Source: Dipodascopsis uninucleata var. uninucleata (Eukaryota > Ascomycota > Lipomycetes > Lipomycetales > Lipomycetaceae). From it: a DNA stretch of 64,000 nt. The notes beneath the pieces are model-generated. The model searched no databases. It had not been told where the DNA came from and worked only from the letters and a program-made list of their open reading frames with translations. Shown piece after piece: positions 13,680 through 25,370 of the stretch (position 1 is its first letter; each line of letters begins with the position of its first letter). The position numbers and the translations under genes were made by a program. The stretch lies in the NCBI GenBank assembly GCA_030568195.1, contig JAJLTO010000012.1, positions 434,001 through 498,000 of the forward strand, read 5' to 3'.

Positions 13680-14992
13680 GTTACATATCTCATTGAGTCA
13701 TAGTGTTAGTTGCATCAGCTATTTTATTCGGATATCTCTTTTTTCCTTAATAGCTCATATTAAGTGATCTAGAGATGGAAATACGAAAACGGTCTATAGA
13801 ATTTGGTTTATGTTTTGATATATTTAAATGGAGTTATGTGTATTGACAGCAACAGTTTCTACGAAAGTGCAATTGTACTGCAATATAGATTCTCATATTA
13901 CCTATGTTCTTTTCAGCTACGATCGCTATTGTTATTGCACAGCGATCTTCATTACATTCATCAATTTTGTTTTTACATATTTTTTTATATAATCCTATTT
14001 TATTTTTATTTTTTTAAGTTTCAAGAAGTTCTTTTTTGTTATGTTGGCGTCATGGATAGCTTTTGCATGTTGCTCTTTACGCATTACCTGTGTATTCTCT
14101 TCAAAAATTTTATTTCATATATACAGCTTTGTTCACGCTATTACTCTACGATCTCTTCTTTTCTATATTATTATTAAATTAAGCCACTGGTCCATCACTG
14201 ATAGTATTATTATGCGATCGGCTAAACATGGAAAACGTTTTGGTGGCTGTATGTGCGAGATACAAAGATCTTTCTCGAGAGCATTCTTGTCGTACCAGAG
14301 ATTAATATTGTTTGTATTTAGTATCTTCCAAGGACTATTGGAAGATATATTTCTAATAGTATAGATGAATCTCAAATGCTATATTTTCTTACCGGCGAGT
14401 TAAGTTTAGATTGTATTGAAAAGTTCGACATCATACACTCAAGGCATGAAGATAGAGAGTGACGACAAAAGTGAGAAAGCAAGTGATATGTTAGACAGTG
14501 TTTATTATGTATAAACTTACGTTGACAGATGTAGACAACTTTGGGCGGCTTCGGATACCTAACTTTATAGTAGCAAATTTATGTTACTTTAGCTAACTGC
14601 AAGATTAAATATAAATTGGGAATGAAGAAAAAAGCTGTTCTACTAGCTCACAGTATTTTCGAAATCTTACTCTTGGTTTTCCCTCAATTTTGATGTTTTA
14701 AGAACTCTGTAATGCTTCTTAATAATAACTAGAATAGAAAATAGAAAAAGACATCACATTGGAGCTTAATATTTGTGTCGAATTGGATTAAACTAATTCA
14801 TTGATAGATAAGTTTGTGGTGTTTAGAAGCATCTTTTCAACATAAACGTAATAAACAATTTCTCTAATGGTATCAAAAATCTAAATAGCAAAATGCAGTA
14901 AAATAAAATAACAGGTATCATAAAGTAGGCTCTAATTGTATATAATCCAAGCAACTATATGCCATCTAAGCTAAAGGAAGCATATGAGTCTT
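13680..14992. other. Convergent intergenic region
   Basis: The 3' flank of DMA1 and the 3' flank of the next minus-strand gene. It is strongly T-rich on plus between about 13970 and 14035. Open frames are low-complexity, rich in Phe, Leu and Tyr, and not credible as genes. No RNA gene is recognised. Confidence 0.5.
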
Positions 14993-15580
14993 TCAATCGA
15001 GATCGCATGCCAACCGAAGGTCAGGGAAATCCTCATCTAGAGCAGCTTTTTCACTGTGGCACACTCGAACTATACTCTGATGCTCTTCAATCGCTCTATT
15101 ACCACATAAAGAAACTGTTTTGGACATGATATCAGAAATATAGAAAGCATTGAAGAGACTATCTCTATCAATATTGCGTTGGCCACTGTAGCAAGTATTA
15201 TCAGTATTGATATCAGTATCGTACTTTTCAATATCAAGCAATCGTCTCTTCTGGATAGTATGAGAGATTGAATTGGCACAAGACTCAATTGCCGTAGTGA
15301 CCGTAGTACTAGTTGGCCCGCTATCGTAGAATGAGTGGAATGATTTGATATCTGAGAAGTCATCGTCATGTTCAAGTTTAACTTTGGTGCGACATCGAGT
15401 TGGAGTATGTGGCAACAAACCTGAACTACTCTCTGTCCCTGTTCCAGTGAGTAACTCGTCCATCTCGTAAATGGCCCGAGGTCTAGATCTCAATTCCGGC
15501 CCAGTGATATCATCAAGCATTCTCTTTCTGTCTTCTGTGAAGGGTATCTTTTCGTCTCTTTCCCTTTTATTCATAGGCAT
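14993..15580 (-). CDS. Hypothetical protein, 195 aa
   Basis: Unrecognised single-exon frame from ATG at 15580 to TGA at 14993. I accept it as probably real because it is the only long frame in the interval and it has a soluble, regulatory-protein-like composition. The N-terminus is charged (MPMNKRERDEK), an LLPHTPTRCRTKVKLEHDDD segment combines a Thr-Pro site, a basic patch and an acidic run, and the middle is rich in Ser and Thr. The C-terminal third (about 135-190) is less disordered-looking. No signal peptide, membrane segment or catalytic motif is visible. The Met at position 3 is an equally possible start. A missed first exon cannot be excluded. Function unknown. Confidence 0.55.
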   Translation of the reverse strand: MPMNKRERDEKIPFTEDRKRMLDDITGPELRSRPRAIYEMDELLTGTGTESSSGLLPHTPTRCRTKVKLEHDDDFSDIKSFHSFYDSGPTSTTVTTAIESCANSISHTIQKRRLLDIEKYDTDINTDNTCYSGQRNIDRDSLFNAFYISDIMSKTVSLCGNRAIEEHQSIVRVCHSEKAALDEDFPDLRLACDLD

Positions 15581-16933
15581 CTTTATTCTAAGGTCTTTAT
15601 CGTCTCTCTCAAACCCATCTCATTAATTATTTACGCTGCAGTCTCTAAGCCACGAACAGCCGATTATATGTTATTGCTATAAGATGCTGTGTCGGTTAAT
15701 TACGACTATTCAGTGGAACTTCACTTAATATCAACACTATGAACAGCAAGCTTGATCGATTGCATAGGCCCCCTTACTTGAATTACCAAAGGCCAATATG
15801 GTACAGCTGGGGGAATTGACTCGCGCGTAACACTGATATGGATCTTACCACCAATCTATTGGATCTCGATTCTTCTACTTATCACTTCCGTCAGGCGCAG
15901 GCAGTCAATCAAAACAAACAAGAACAAGCTCTCCACGTCACACGTCCTAGACACTAACACTACCCATATATTCGACTTTATAAAGAGGATTATGGCTGAT
16001 TCTTAAGTTATACATGGTCCATGTCATTTTTCGCCTATATCTATTGCAACTGACATACTGGACTGGATTTTTGGGGAGGAATTCGCATTTTAACCAGTCA
16101 ATGATCTGTTTACGCCTATTACATACGCCAGTTTTTTTCTCTGAGCTTACTGAGACATTTATCGATGACTCCTTGACACGTGATATGTCATTGCAAAAGA
16201 AGGGTTCCTGACGTATTCCTAACCCAAAGTCAAACACATCGTGTTGCCAACCTGAACTACGGAAGCCCTGACCCGATCAGTTTTGCTACTTGCTACCGGC
16301 GGCCCGTCGCGCTCAGTGGAATAACAGACTGCGGTAAAATTATAACACTCTATATGACGGTTAACTGAAGTTTTAGTGAAATAGCCTCTAACTGACGACT
16401 GAAGAAGTTGCAACTATTCTAATTTTATTAAGAGTGACAAGAATGCCGTTTGAAGATGTTATCAGCAGTATTAAGTAGGGGAGCTAATCCTGACCCTTCT
16501 AGATAATATAGATAAACTATATTTACGGTTATCTTAATGACGAGATTCCAATACACTTTTCTATCTATTCGTGAATTTAGGGATATCAATACCGGAGATA
16601 TTGTTCAGGAATACTTATAACAATATCTATGACAGGATTCCAATCTGTTCGTTCGTAAAAATAATCTCTCACAGTAGAAAAGGACCCTAATTAAAAAGAT
16701 AGAAATGTGGGTGGTGATTATAAAAAGGTAAATATAGTGTAGTCTCTTATCCATTGAGATTTCTAACTGATGGCTTCGGTACAATAGTAAATGTGGAGCC
16801 AAAATAAAAAGCCTATTACGGACGTAGGTTCTCTTGGTCCTATGAACAGAGTCCACGAAAGATACTCAGAACTCTTCCATTTTTTTGCAAAACCAATTGT
16901 TATTAAGTATTCAAAGTACAATATATTGAAATA
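15581..16933. promoter_or_regulatory. Divergent intergenic region upstream of the amidohydrolase
   Basis: It separates the hypothetical gene (minus) from the ring-opening amidohydrolase (plus). No credible coding frame is present. It contains a CACGTG palindrome at 16177-16182 and a cluster of GATA-factor motifs at 16459-16534, listed separately. Confidence 0.55.
16459..16534. promoter_or_regulatory. Cluster of four HGATAR motifs
   Basis: TTATCA at 16459-16464 and TTATCT at 16529-16534 (minus orientation), with AGATAA at 16501-16506 and 16510-16515 (plus). HGATAR is the known recognition sequence of AreA/Nit2/Gln3-type GATA regulators of nitrogen catabolism. The cluster lies 400-475 bp before the start of a gene whose family releases nitrogen from heterocycles, so nitrogen control is a reasonable inference. 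AT-rich DNA gives such motifs by chance, so this is a hypothesis. Confidence 0.35.
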
Positions 16934-17971
16934 ATGTCGTCTGTAGCTCTCTACAAGGCAACTACGGCTCACCCAGGCGATGTCGCTCCAGTATCCGTGC
17001 TCCCGAAAGATTTGCCAAAAGAGGATCTTCTGGCTGTCATTGGTAAGACTGAGGGCAATGGTTGTGTGAATGACTTCACGCGAATGTTGTCGTCTCATGT
17101 CTGGGATCCTTATCTCGAGGCTTCAGGTGGCATTTCTGTTTTCTCGGGCGGTACCGAAGGTGTTCTCTCGCCTCATGTGACTTTCATCGCAAAGGACAAG
17201 GAGTATCTTACCGAGTCTGGTGAGAAGATGTACGACCAAGGTCTTGTCGCTACTGTCGCTGGTACCCGTGATTTTGAGCCATGGGAAATGGGCACAGAAA
17301 TTCATGCTCGAGTTGTCGCCGAGAAAATAACTGAAATTATCAAGGAACTAGAAATTGATCCTGAAGATGTTCATATGGTACTCGTTAAATGTCCACTCCT
17401 TACTACTGCCAAAGTTGTTGCTTCATCAAAGCCATGTATTACAACTGACACGTACAAGTCTATGGGATACTCACGATTGGCCACTGCAGTAGGTATCGCA
17501 CTTGCTCTAGGCGAAATTGATGATAATGGTATCAAGAATGCGCTGGACACATATGGTGAAGAGGGATGGTCTTCCAGAGCATCATGCTCATCTGGTGCTG
17601 AGCTGGAGAACTGCCATATTATTATTCTTGCTAGTTCAAAGAAAGCTTCTAATCCCTACCGCGCAATTCATGGTTATATGTCCGATGCAATTGACTTGAA
17701 AGTTCTTCTTGAAATGACTTCAACGATCCCTGAAGGTGCTGAGCGTGTTCAAATCTTTGTTAAGGCTGAACCAAGCACCGATGGCGTCGTACGTGGCAAT
17801 AGACATACTATGATGACAGATTCCGATATACAAGGTACTCGCCATGCTCGCGCTGCTGTTGGTGGTCTCGTTGCAGGAGTATGGGGAACAACGGATGTCT
17901 ACGTGAGTGGAGGTGCTGAGGGCCAGGGTCCTATGGGCGGAGGTAGTGTCTGCATTGTATATAAAGTCTAA
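16934..17971 (+). CDS. Ring-opening amidohydrolase, cyanuric acid hydrolase/barbiturase family (345 aa)
   Basis: The family hydrolyses a ring amide of cyanuric acid or barbituric acid, a step in s-triazine or oxidative pyrimidine breakdown. The protein is intronless and full length, with the three tandem repeats of the family fold. Each repeat keeps its Lys-Arg-Ser set: Lys38 (GKTEGNG), Arg50 and Ser71 (SGGTEG); Lys152 (KCPLLT), Arg181 (YSR) and Ser219-Ser220 (ASCSSGAELE); Lys277, Arg304 (TRHARAAVGG) and Ser325 (SGGAEGQGP). The usual AEHQGP motif near the C-terminus reads AEGQGP here, so the His is lost. The family is mainly bacterial with sporadic fungal members, which suggests an old transfer. 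Codon use looks like its neighbours. Cyanuric acid versus barbituric acid as substrate is not decidable. No other pyrimidine or triazine gene is adjacent. Confidence 0.9.
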   Translation: MSSVALYKATTAHPGDVAPVSVLPKDLPKEDLLAVIGKTEGNGCVNDFTRMLSSHVWDPYLEASGGISVFSGGTEGVLSPHVTFIAKDKEYLTESGEKMYDQGLVATVAGTRDFEPWEMGTEIHARVVAEKITEIIKELEIDPEDVHMVLVKCPLLTTAKVVASSKPCITTDTYKSMGYSRLATAVGIALALGEIDDNGIKNALDTYGEEGWSSRASCSSGAELENCHIIILASSKKASNPYRAIHGYMSDAIDLKVLLEMTSTIPEGAERVQIFVKAEPSTDGVVRGNRHTMMTDSDIQGTRHARAAVGGLVAGVWGTTDVYVSGGAEGQGPMGGGSVCIVYKV

Positions 17972-18502
17972 GACTGTTTGATAAGGCATTATATATATAT
18001 AATATTATGATATTCTCTTATGTATGTACTTTAATATAATTATTCATATTGCTGTTGAAATGTCGGATCAAAAGGCCACTCTCTTTTCAATTCACTCATT
18101 GTTAAGAGAACACGGTCAGAAAGCTATTTTATGAACTATAATAAATAGACGTTTATATAATATATATATAAGAGATCAAGTAGCTAACAATAACTGGAAT
18201 GATAAATAAGAGTAATTATGGTAAGAGGTAAGAAGATAAACAATCAGTATAATAGTCAGAACTGATATATCAAATAAAGATAGAATAAAAAAGATAGGAA
18301 TAATAAAATAAAACCTTTCCAAGATAAATGATACACTACTTGTACAAAGCAAACATACATTAAAACCGACTTCCCAAAACAATTAAAAACAAATACTAAA
18401 ATATAATAACAGCTTATAATAAGATCCTTCAAACAAAATCATATTAAAATCGATTACTACTTGAAAAGGCGAATCCATTATTAAATATCAAACCCATAGA
18501 AC
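17972..18502. other. Convergent AT-rich spacer
   Basis: The 3' flanks of the amidohydrolase and the Stp-type factor. It is very AT-rich with short TA runs (about 17990-18005 and 18155-18172). No gene or structured RNA is evident. Confidence 0.5.
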
Positions 18503-20622
18503 CTAACCATACATCATAATACTATGAAAAGCACGACATTCCCCACCTTCAACATGATTCTCAACCCAATTCTCGTTACAAGCGAACTGCATACCACAGG
18601 CTGCACACCAACCACGCTTACCAGCACGCTGATCAGAACGGGTACCAGCGGGGTAAACGAAGTGTCGACTTTTGAGGTGAGTCTTGTACGTGTCTCTTCG
18701 AGAAAATCCGCCACTAGAGTGACAAGGTGTAGGAGAATTTGGATCATAAAAAGGGCAAGTATAAGCTTTGTTGATCGCATGTTTCTTAAGATGTCTGGTC
18801 AAGTATCCCTTAATTCGGAACCTTGAAGGGCAGTGAGGACATTGAAAATTCAAAATGGGTTGACCCATGGCCTGACCACCTGTCGGAGGATTCGATGTAG
18901 GGCTCACATGCCCATTTATCATTTGCGCATGTGCTTTTCCAGGCGATGATGACGGTGAGGAATTGGAAGAAGCAGGAGAAGTACTGTTAGACGATCGAGG
19001 CGATACTGGATCAGAACTTGGTGTCGATCCAGCACTAGTAGCTTGATCGCTCTGTGATGGTGGTGGAGGCGGAAACGACGCATGCACACCACTGTTAATA
19101 CTGTTCATATAAAAAAATTGCTGCTGCGGATCCGCTAACGGATACTGTCCATTGAGTTGCATCTGACTATAAACCTTCATGAAATCCTTGTTGAGATCTG
19201 GATTATCAATCAATCTGGGATCCTGTTCATCCATCCAGGAGTCAGTATCAACCATAGCAGGTGGGAAAGGACAAGCTACCCCATAATAAGAGTCAGGAAC
19301 ATTGGAACCTAGAGGAAAATATTGCGGTGACACATCACTAACGCTCATTCCATATCGAGTACCACAAGCAACAGAGACATTAGATGATGATTCATCAGAA
19401 GTAATAAGTTCAGGAGGAGAATAAGATGGTGATCGATCAGAAAACTGAGAAACAGTACTCATGCTTCGAAGAGAAGGAGTAACAGAACCAGATATATCAA
19501 TCATATCCAGTGTATTTGTATTATCATTTCCAGGAACCTGAAGCATTTGAGTAGAAGATACGCTTGTACGTGGCGGATAAGGAGCAGAAACCGAATAAGC
19601 CCGATCGTTACGACGACGAACAACACGAGAACCACTAGAAGAGCCAACTGGAGAAGAAGATAGAGACTGCTCATCACTACCAATCATCTGCTTTGAAGCA
19701 GATGGCATCAATTTATTTCGCATCTCAGCGATATAGACTTCAAGCTCATCAAGCTTATCAAGAAACTCTTCTTGTTCAGTGGCAGGAGCATTAGGAAGTG
19801 GTGGCTCTGGTGCAACAATCTGAGCAAAAGTAGAGTCATATTGAGGCATATAGTGAGAGATGGTGGAATGTGTCTGGCTCGGCATTTGGGATGGCACGTG
19901 TGGCACATGGCCCACAGATGCTATTGGAGACATTTGTGGTTGCAGCTGAACCATATATGAACCCGGACCACCATGTTGAATCATACCAGGATCTCCCAAG
20001 TCAAATCCCACTAGCTCTTCACCGGCATTATGAACCTGAAGAAGCATAGTAGAAGCATCGGTCGCACATGGAGTGGCTGTTGTTCTAGATCTCTTCTCAG
20101 ACGAACCTTCTATATTTCCCGAATGAGGAGAGGCCGTTAGGCGCACATCCAAAATAATTTGTGGAAAGAGACTCGAACCAGCTGAAGGAAGAGAATCTTC
20201 CGATATCGGTAATGACGTCACTGATGGGGATCTCTGAACCTGCTTCCTAAGAGATAAATTACGAAACAAAGACGAGAAGAAAGAAAAGGGCGATAAAAGA
20301 GTGTTGAAGACCGCACTTTTCATTGAGGCTACATGTTATCAAAAACTATGTCAGAATGTTAAGCTCATTTATGAATGTGACTCTAATAGATATATGTCAT
20401 CTATCCTATGTAACATACACCAAAACTTGGATTCTCATGGATAGAAAAAAGTTACTTACTAACTGCTGTCAGCAGACCCAAGCGCGGAGTTGATGTCTGC
20501 ATATACTGTTTGTCGCCATTAGTGATACTATTCATTAGCTTTGAAGGATATTGTTCGCCAGTCCAAAATAAAGAGCTTAGTCTACCCCAAACTGACAATT
20601 CGCTGTTGCTTGCACTCGACAT
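18503..20622 (-). CDS. Stp1/Stp2-type C2H2 transcription factor (2 exons, 662 aa)
   Basis: Zinc-finger factor of the Stp family, which in yeasts is a latent cytoplasmic activator of amino-acid permease genes released by the SPS sensor. Exons are 20622-20460 and 20328-18503; the 131-nt intron has GTAAGT and TGTAG ends and joins in frame. Exon 1 adds 54 residues, including WGRLSSLFWTGEQYPSKLM. Exon 2 opens with a second hydrophobic/basic segment, NTLLSPFSFFSSLFRNLSLR. In yeast the Stp N-terminus carries the anchoring and processing region, so these helices may play that role (inference). The middle is long, Ser/Pro/Gln-rich and disordered. Residues 549-651 hold the fingers, with the diagnostic RGY/KGYLTRHLKKHA, GGFSRRDTYKTHLKSRHFVYP and CAACGMQF...NWVENH segments. 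A start at the Met of exon 2 (20323) is possible but would drop the conserved-looking leader. Confidence 0.88.
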
Positions 20623-23600
20623 TTTGACAAGTTATGTTTATACTATCTATTAGTGAGTATAGCAGTATTTTCTAGAGAGGAACGCTTTAGCTGTATCCTA
20701 ATTGATAAATATTCTTATTTCTTCTCTAGCTGAAATCGAAGGCCGGGAAACCGTAGAATGAGCTTTAAGGCTTCTCAAAATATTATAGACTTAATTTCTG
20801 ACGCTCGACGATCCTATTTGTAGCCAGTAGTTGACCGTTCAAAAATTTTCCGAGAACCGCGTCGTAAACGTTAGATAGTTCCGCTCGCTGTGGTGTAAGA
20901 CACCACCTTCGTGAAACTGATTTCCGTGTACCTGATTATCGACACAACTACAGTAGATGCTCTGTATATCCGATAGTAATTCAATAGAAGAATCGCACTG
21001 CGTAATCGACGGAGGTCGAAGATCTCTCCTGTTATACAACAGATTGGTTTAAGGAATGCCGTCTCTCAAACGGAAACTTGATGTATCGGAGCCAACGACG
21101 CAGTGCTTGTTATCTTGTTGCTGTATCTTCCGCTACCGAAGCAAATTATACCAAGTGCCCAGAATCTAAGCTACTATTCCCTTCAGTAGTAGTTCTTTCT
21201 GACAATCGACACCAAATGATGGTGGAAAGGAAATATGTAACCAGGTGGATTATTTTTTTGCTGAAAAAAATCACACAATACACTGGAGCTCTCTGGTCAA
21301 TGGAAAAGGAGGAGAGAAGTTTAAAGGGGAAACAATTAGAGGGTAGACGGGCTAAGGGTTAATATGAGAATTTAATAAGAGATATTAGGTACGCATATAT
21401 ATCGAACGCAGTAGGAAAATTTGTTTAGAATTTATGAACAGCCACAAACTATATTACAAAATTAATTCCTGCGCCTACATCCAGCCATGGTCATTGGTAG
21501 GTGATTTTTTGTTGGTACTCATATATCTTCTCTTTTTGTCGACCAAGCCACAGAAAGAAATGTAATGATCATGTAATAATAAGTTTGCAGTTCTTAACTT
21601 TCGTAATATTTTTGAAGGCGTTTAATATGGAACAAGTAGCAGACGTTATAGTAATTAGCTTTCTAAACGAGACATAATTCGCAATGCTAGCACGCTAGAG
21701 GCATAACTCACGGAATACTCCTTTATTATGCATAGTCGTCAAATATTACTTGATTGATAATGCTCCATGGAATAATAGTGTTCTCATATATTGACTGAGG
21801 AGCTGCTAATTTTACATAACCTACATTTCGATATCCTTGATATGGCAGATTTATTGTGACTTCCAATTCTAAGCTGTAGGAGAAATGAGATTCTACAGCC
21901 ATATTTCGCACTTTCCCTTCCTCAGCTTTTCTGTCTAGTCTATTTCTTCTTGGCACAGCTGACAACGTCTAATTAACTTGGTTTCTTATTTGTGATAGCA
22001 GTTCTCGACGGCTGTGTCATTGTGTCATTGTAGTAGTAATATCTCAACCACAGATGACGGTGCTCAGCATTAGCGAGGAAGTAAGTAATAAAGCCCGAGA
22101 AACAAACTTGCAAAACTTGTTTCAGGACCGGATGTACCAAAATCTTATATCGTGGGAAAGAGCAGCGTACAAAACGCCTTTTTGGGAGAAAACACATTTG
22201 AAATAGGTTACAAGACAGGGAAGAAACTGAAAAAAAGCGTTTTGTAACTTTTTTCTTAGTTCCGTGTGATGCACTACTTGCAATCGGTGTGCGCAGCAAG
22301 GCATCGATGCGTAAAGTAGAAACACCGATTTTTACAACAATCGCTGACTACCCATAAGCAACAGTCACAAGCCCACGTATAATCCATCAAAATGACATAA
22401 TGACAGACTTGTATCGTTGGTACAGCCGTTCTTCAACTGCCCATGCTCTTTCTTCTGTCATCAGGATTCCTGCTGCTCACTGCGCCATTCTACCGCCAGC
22501 GGTTGTATGCTCGACCAGTAGCAAGCTCAGCTTAGATTAATGCACGCAGCGCTACACTGTGCATGCCAGTGAATAAGTTCCCGATCAGAGCATCTCATGT
22601 GAATGAATCACGTGCTTTTGCCGCGACAGCGCGCGCACTACCAGCAGTAGTATCAGCTTGCTGCTGGCGTCCGCCGGTATATTCCATGCAGACTAAAAAA
22701 GCAGAATGGGCGAAATCGGTGATGTAGATGCGATGCATAACTTCCTACGCGGGCGTGCCACCGCACTAACCCTAGTCGCGCTCGCATCGCTCGCTTATCC
22801 AGAGCATTGTTATCAGTTCATCAGTGTTACACGGACAGTCTCGAAAGGCACCACTGGAGAGCACGAACAAGCATAAATTATGCGGGATGAAAACTACCGG
22901 GCCATAAGTGTGCTGTGCGCGGGACGAATGGGCTCAGTGCGGAACTGTGGTACAATGCGTCTGGCCGTACTTTCTTGTGCCCGATCAGTACACCCTGTGC
23001 CACAGACCCTCCTTAGCTTAAAGTGTAGATATCACGCACAGCAATGAAACCCGCGTGTGCGTGTTCAGGGTAAGGGTATTCACGAGCAAGGACGACGAAC
23101 AAAGCAGCCCTAACTGTGCGGACGCAGGTGCAGACCCCTAGAGGAGAAGCCCTTATTTTCCTTGGCACAGGCAAATGCGAGGAGTACTGTACCCTCAGTT
23201 TAGCGCACCGCGGCGCAGCCCCTGGAAGTGTGTGAATCTCGCTGTAAAGAGACGGAGCGGACGACAGCAGACTAAAATGGCAGGATAAATGCTGGAGCTA
23301 TGCTTAATAGGGTTAGCACACGGACGTGTCGTGCCTTGTGCGGCTCCAAGTTTATTGCTGCAGAAGCTTTGATGACTTTATATGGAGCTAAGTGCGTTAA
23401 AGTGACAGACATGAAACTTTAATATACCGCGTAGTCGGACACTGCAGCGTCGCAAGTCGTCAACAGCAGCGGACGGCATATTAGCTGGGCCGTAGGATAG
23501 CAGCGCTAAAGCACTGAAGCCCAGAGAGCGATGACAGTGATAGCAAAATACAGACTGCTGCTGTGTATTTGTGTTTTTGCAGTGTTTTGTAAGAAGACGA

Positions 23601-25334
23601 GAGCTGATGTCAGCTGCAGGGTGTTGCATCGGCGACGCTGCAGAGGGATGCAAACAGAACGAGTCACCACGCAATCCAGGTGGCTGCCAAAAGTGCTTTT
23701 ACGAGGGCAGTTCTGTGTAGTAGGCGCCACTCGACAGCTGACCATGCCATTACCTAGCTTTGCACCTCGTCATGTACGCGGCCGCGCGTTGTCTCAGCAC
23801 TGCTATGCTGGGGAGAGCAGGTCGCGGTCGATGCAGCGGATCCAGACAGACAGGCAGAAGCTGTCTGTTGGTATCCTGCGTAGCTCTGCCCTGTTTCTGC
23901 AGACTGCACGAGACAAGCCTGCGCCTGCTGCTGTCCTGTCATATGCTTCCATGACGACAGTCCACACCGAAGTCTGTCTGCGACGTTGTATTTGAGCCGC
24001 ATGAAGACAGATGGAAACCAAGCATAGAGTATTGGATCGCTTAGCCGAATAGAGCAGTCGCTAGGTTGATGCTAATTGGCACTACTGCACGCTACTTGGC
24101 CCTAGTAAAGCTTAAAGAGCTCAATTGTTCCCACGGCGGCAGCGGTGACTACCTCGAGAAGTGCAGATGAGAAGAATTTCCACGGCCGAATGTCCATTAA
24201 TAAAAGAGCGATCGTGTGCACTGCGGGTGTCCATTTATAGATCTCACTGTTGTCCAGTGATAGATACGCTGACGACGTTCCATAGGACTGCACCCTGTGA
24301 AGTGCTGTACGAAGTAGAAAGAAGGTGGAGTAGAGAAAGGTGGATGGTAATACGCATAGTGATAGCTACGGCGATCTGGCAGTGGTGGTAATAGAAGTAT
24401 CAAAAATTAAGTAACAGTAAAATATCGTAGTCTTCCTGAGAGGAGAATAGTAGTGCACACTCTAGTCGAATAGCGTTCTCTCTGTCAGCTTCTCGCCTGC
24501 AGCCCATATCGGTCGGCAGTCTCTAGTTCTCACCGAATGAAGTGTACGATGCCTTACAGCTGCGCTCGCTGGACGCAAAACTGCTAAGCTATTGCAGGCC
24601 GATGCTTAATTGAAGTCTTTCCAAGTATCGAGACCAGCACCTCAGACCAGCTACCTAAAATATCCCTCGGTTTCCTGTCTTCTTTTCCATTGGGCAGCTA
24701 CTCAAAGGCGGTGAGTCTCTCATGCCTATAGCATATTTTATAGTAGACGTCTATTAAGATTTGGCGTTCAGTTCTAAGTTCGGCTTTCTTTGTTTTTGTT
24801 TCGCATGCTCTTTTTACTTTTGCCTGACTTTGGCCTGTAGTCTCTTCTGAAGTCTAAACTAGAATTCTGTCCACAACTTCCTCAGAAGACTGCTCAGTCA
24901 ATCAATCCACCTTCGGCGGGCCGGTCAGCTCTAGCTCTGCTCTTATATATATTCTATTACGACTCAACTGGCGGCACGGCTTCTCTCGTTTATTGGTGCA
25001 CTCTGTTGCGCAGAACCACAATTCGTTGCTCATCAGAGTTAGCCGTATACATCTACTACGACTTGAGTGGATGCAGTCCGTGTCGGCAAAGTGTACTTTT
25101 GCCAGAATAATTCACTGGATTTACAGGTGTATGTGATTTGCACTGTTGTGCTTTATTCCGCGCGCTTTCATAGGTTCTCCAGATCCTCTGCGCTGTGTCT
25201 GTCCCCATATCTGGACCTTTAGCGGTGCCGTCTGTTGCAGTCTGGCCACGCCGTTCTCTATTTGGAACGTCATATAGTCGATGCAATTAGACGAATAATT
25301 GAATCTGCAACCGTCAAAGCTGGTTCAACGAAGC

Positions 25335-25370
25335 GAAATTGAAACGGAAACTGAAATTGAAATTGAAAGG
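25335..25370 (+). repeat. Degenerate GAAANN hexamer tandem repeat
   Basis: Six consecutive hexamers read GAAATT, GAAACG, GAAACT, GAAATT, GAAATT and GAAAGG. The first four bases are constant. It is a short tandem repeat upstream of the low-complexity gene; GAAA-type sites are used by several regulators, but no factor can be assigned. Confidence 0.6.

Noticed and set aside
13803-14177. A 124-codon hydrophobic frame on plus
   Set aside because: Composition (Phe, Tyr, Leu, Ile) follows from T-rich 3'-flank DNA rather than from a membrane protein with defined helices.
23531-23995. A 154-codon ATG frame with a hydrophobic, signal-peptide-like start
   Set aside because: It overlaps long frames on the opposite strand in a G+C-richer stretch, has no recognisable domain and an odd Arg/Cys/Ser composition, so chance is more likely.
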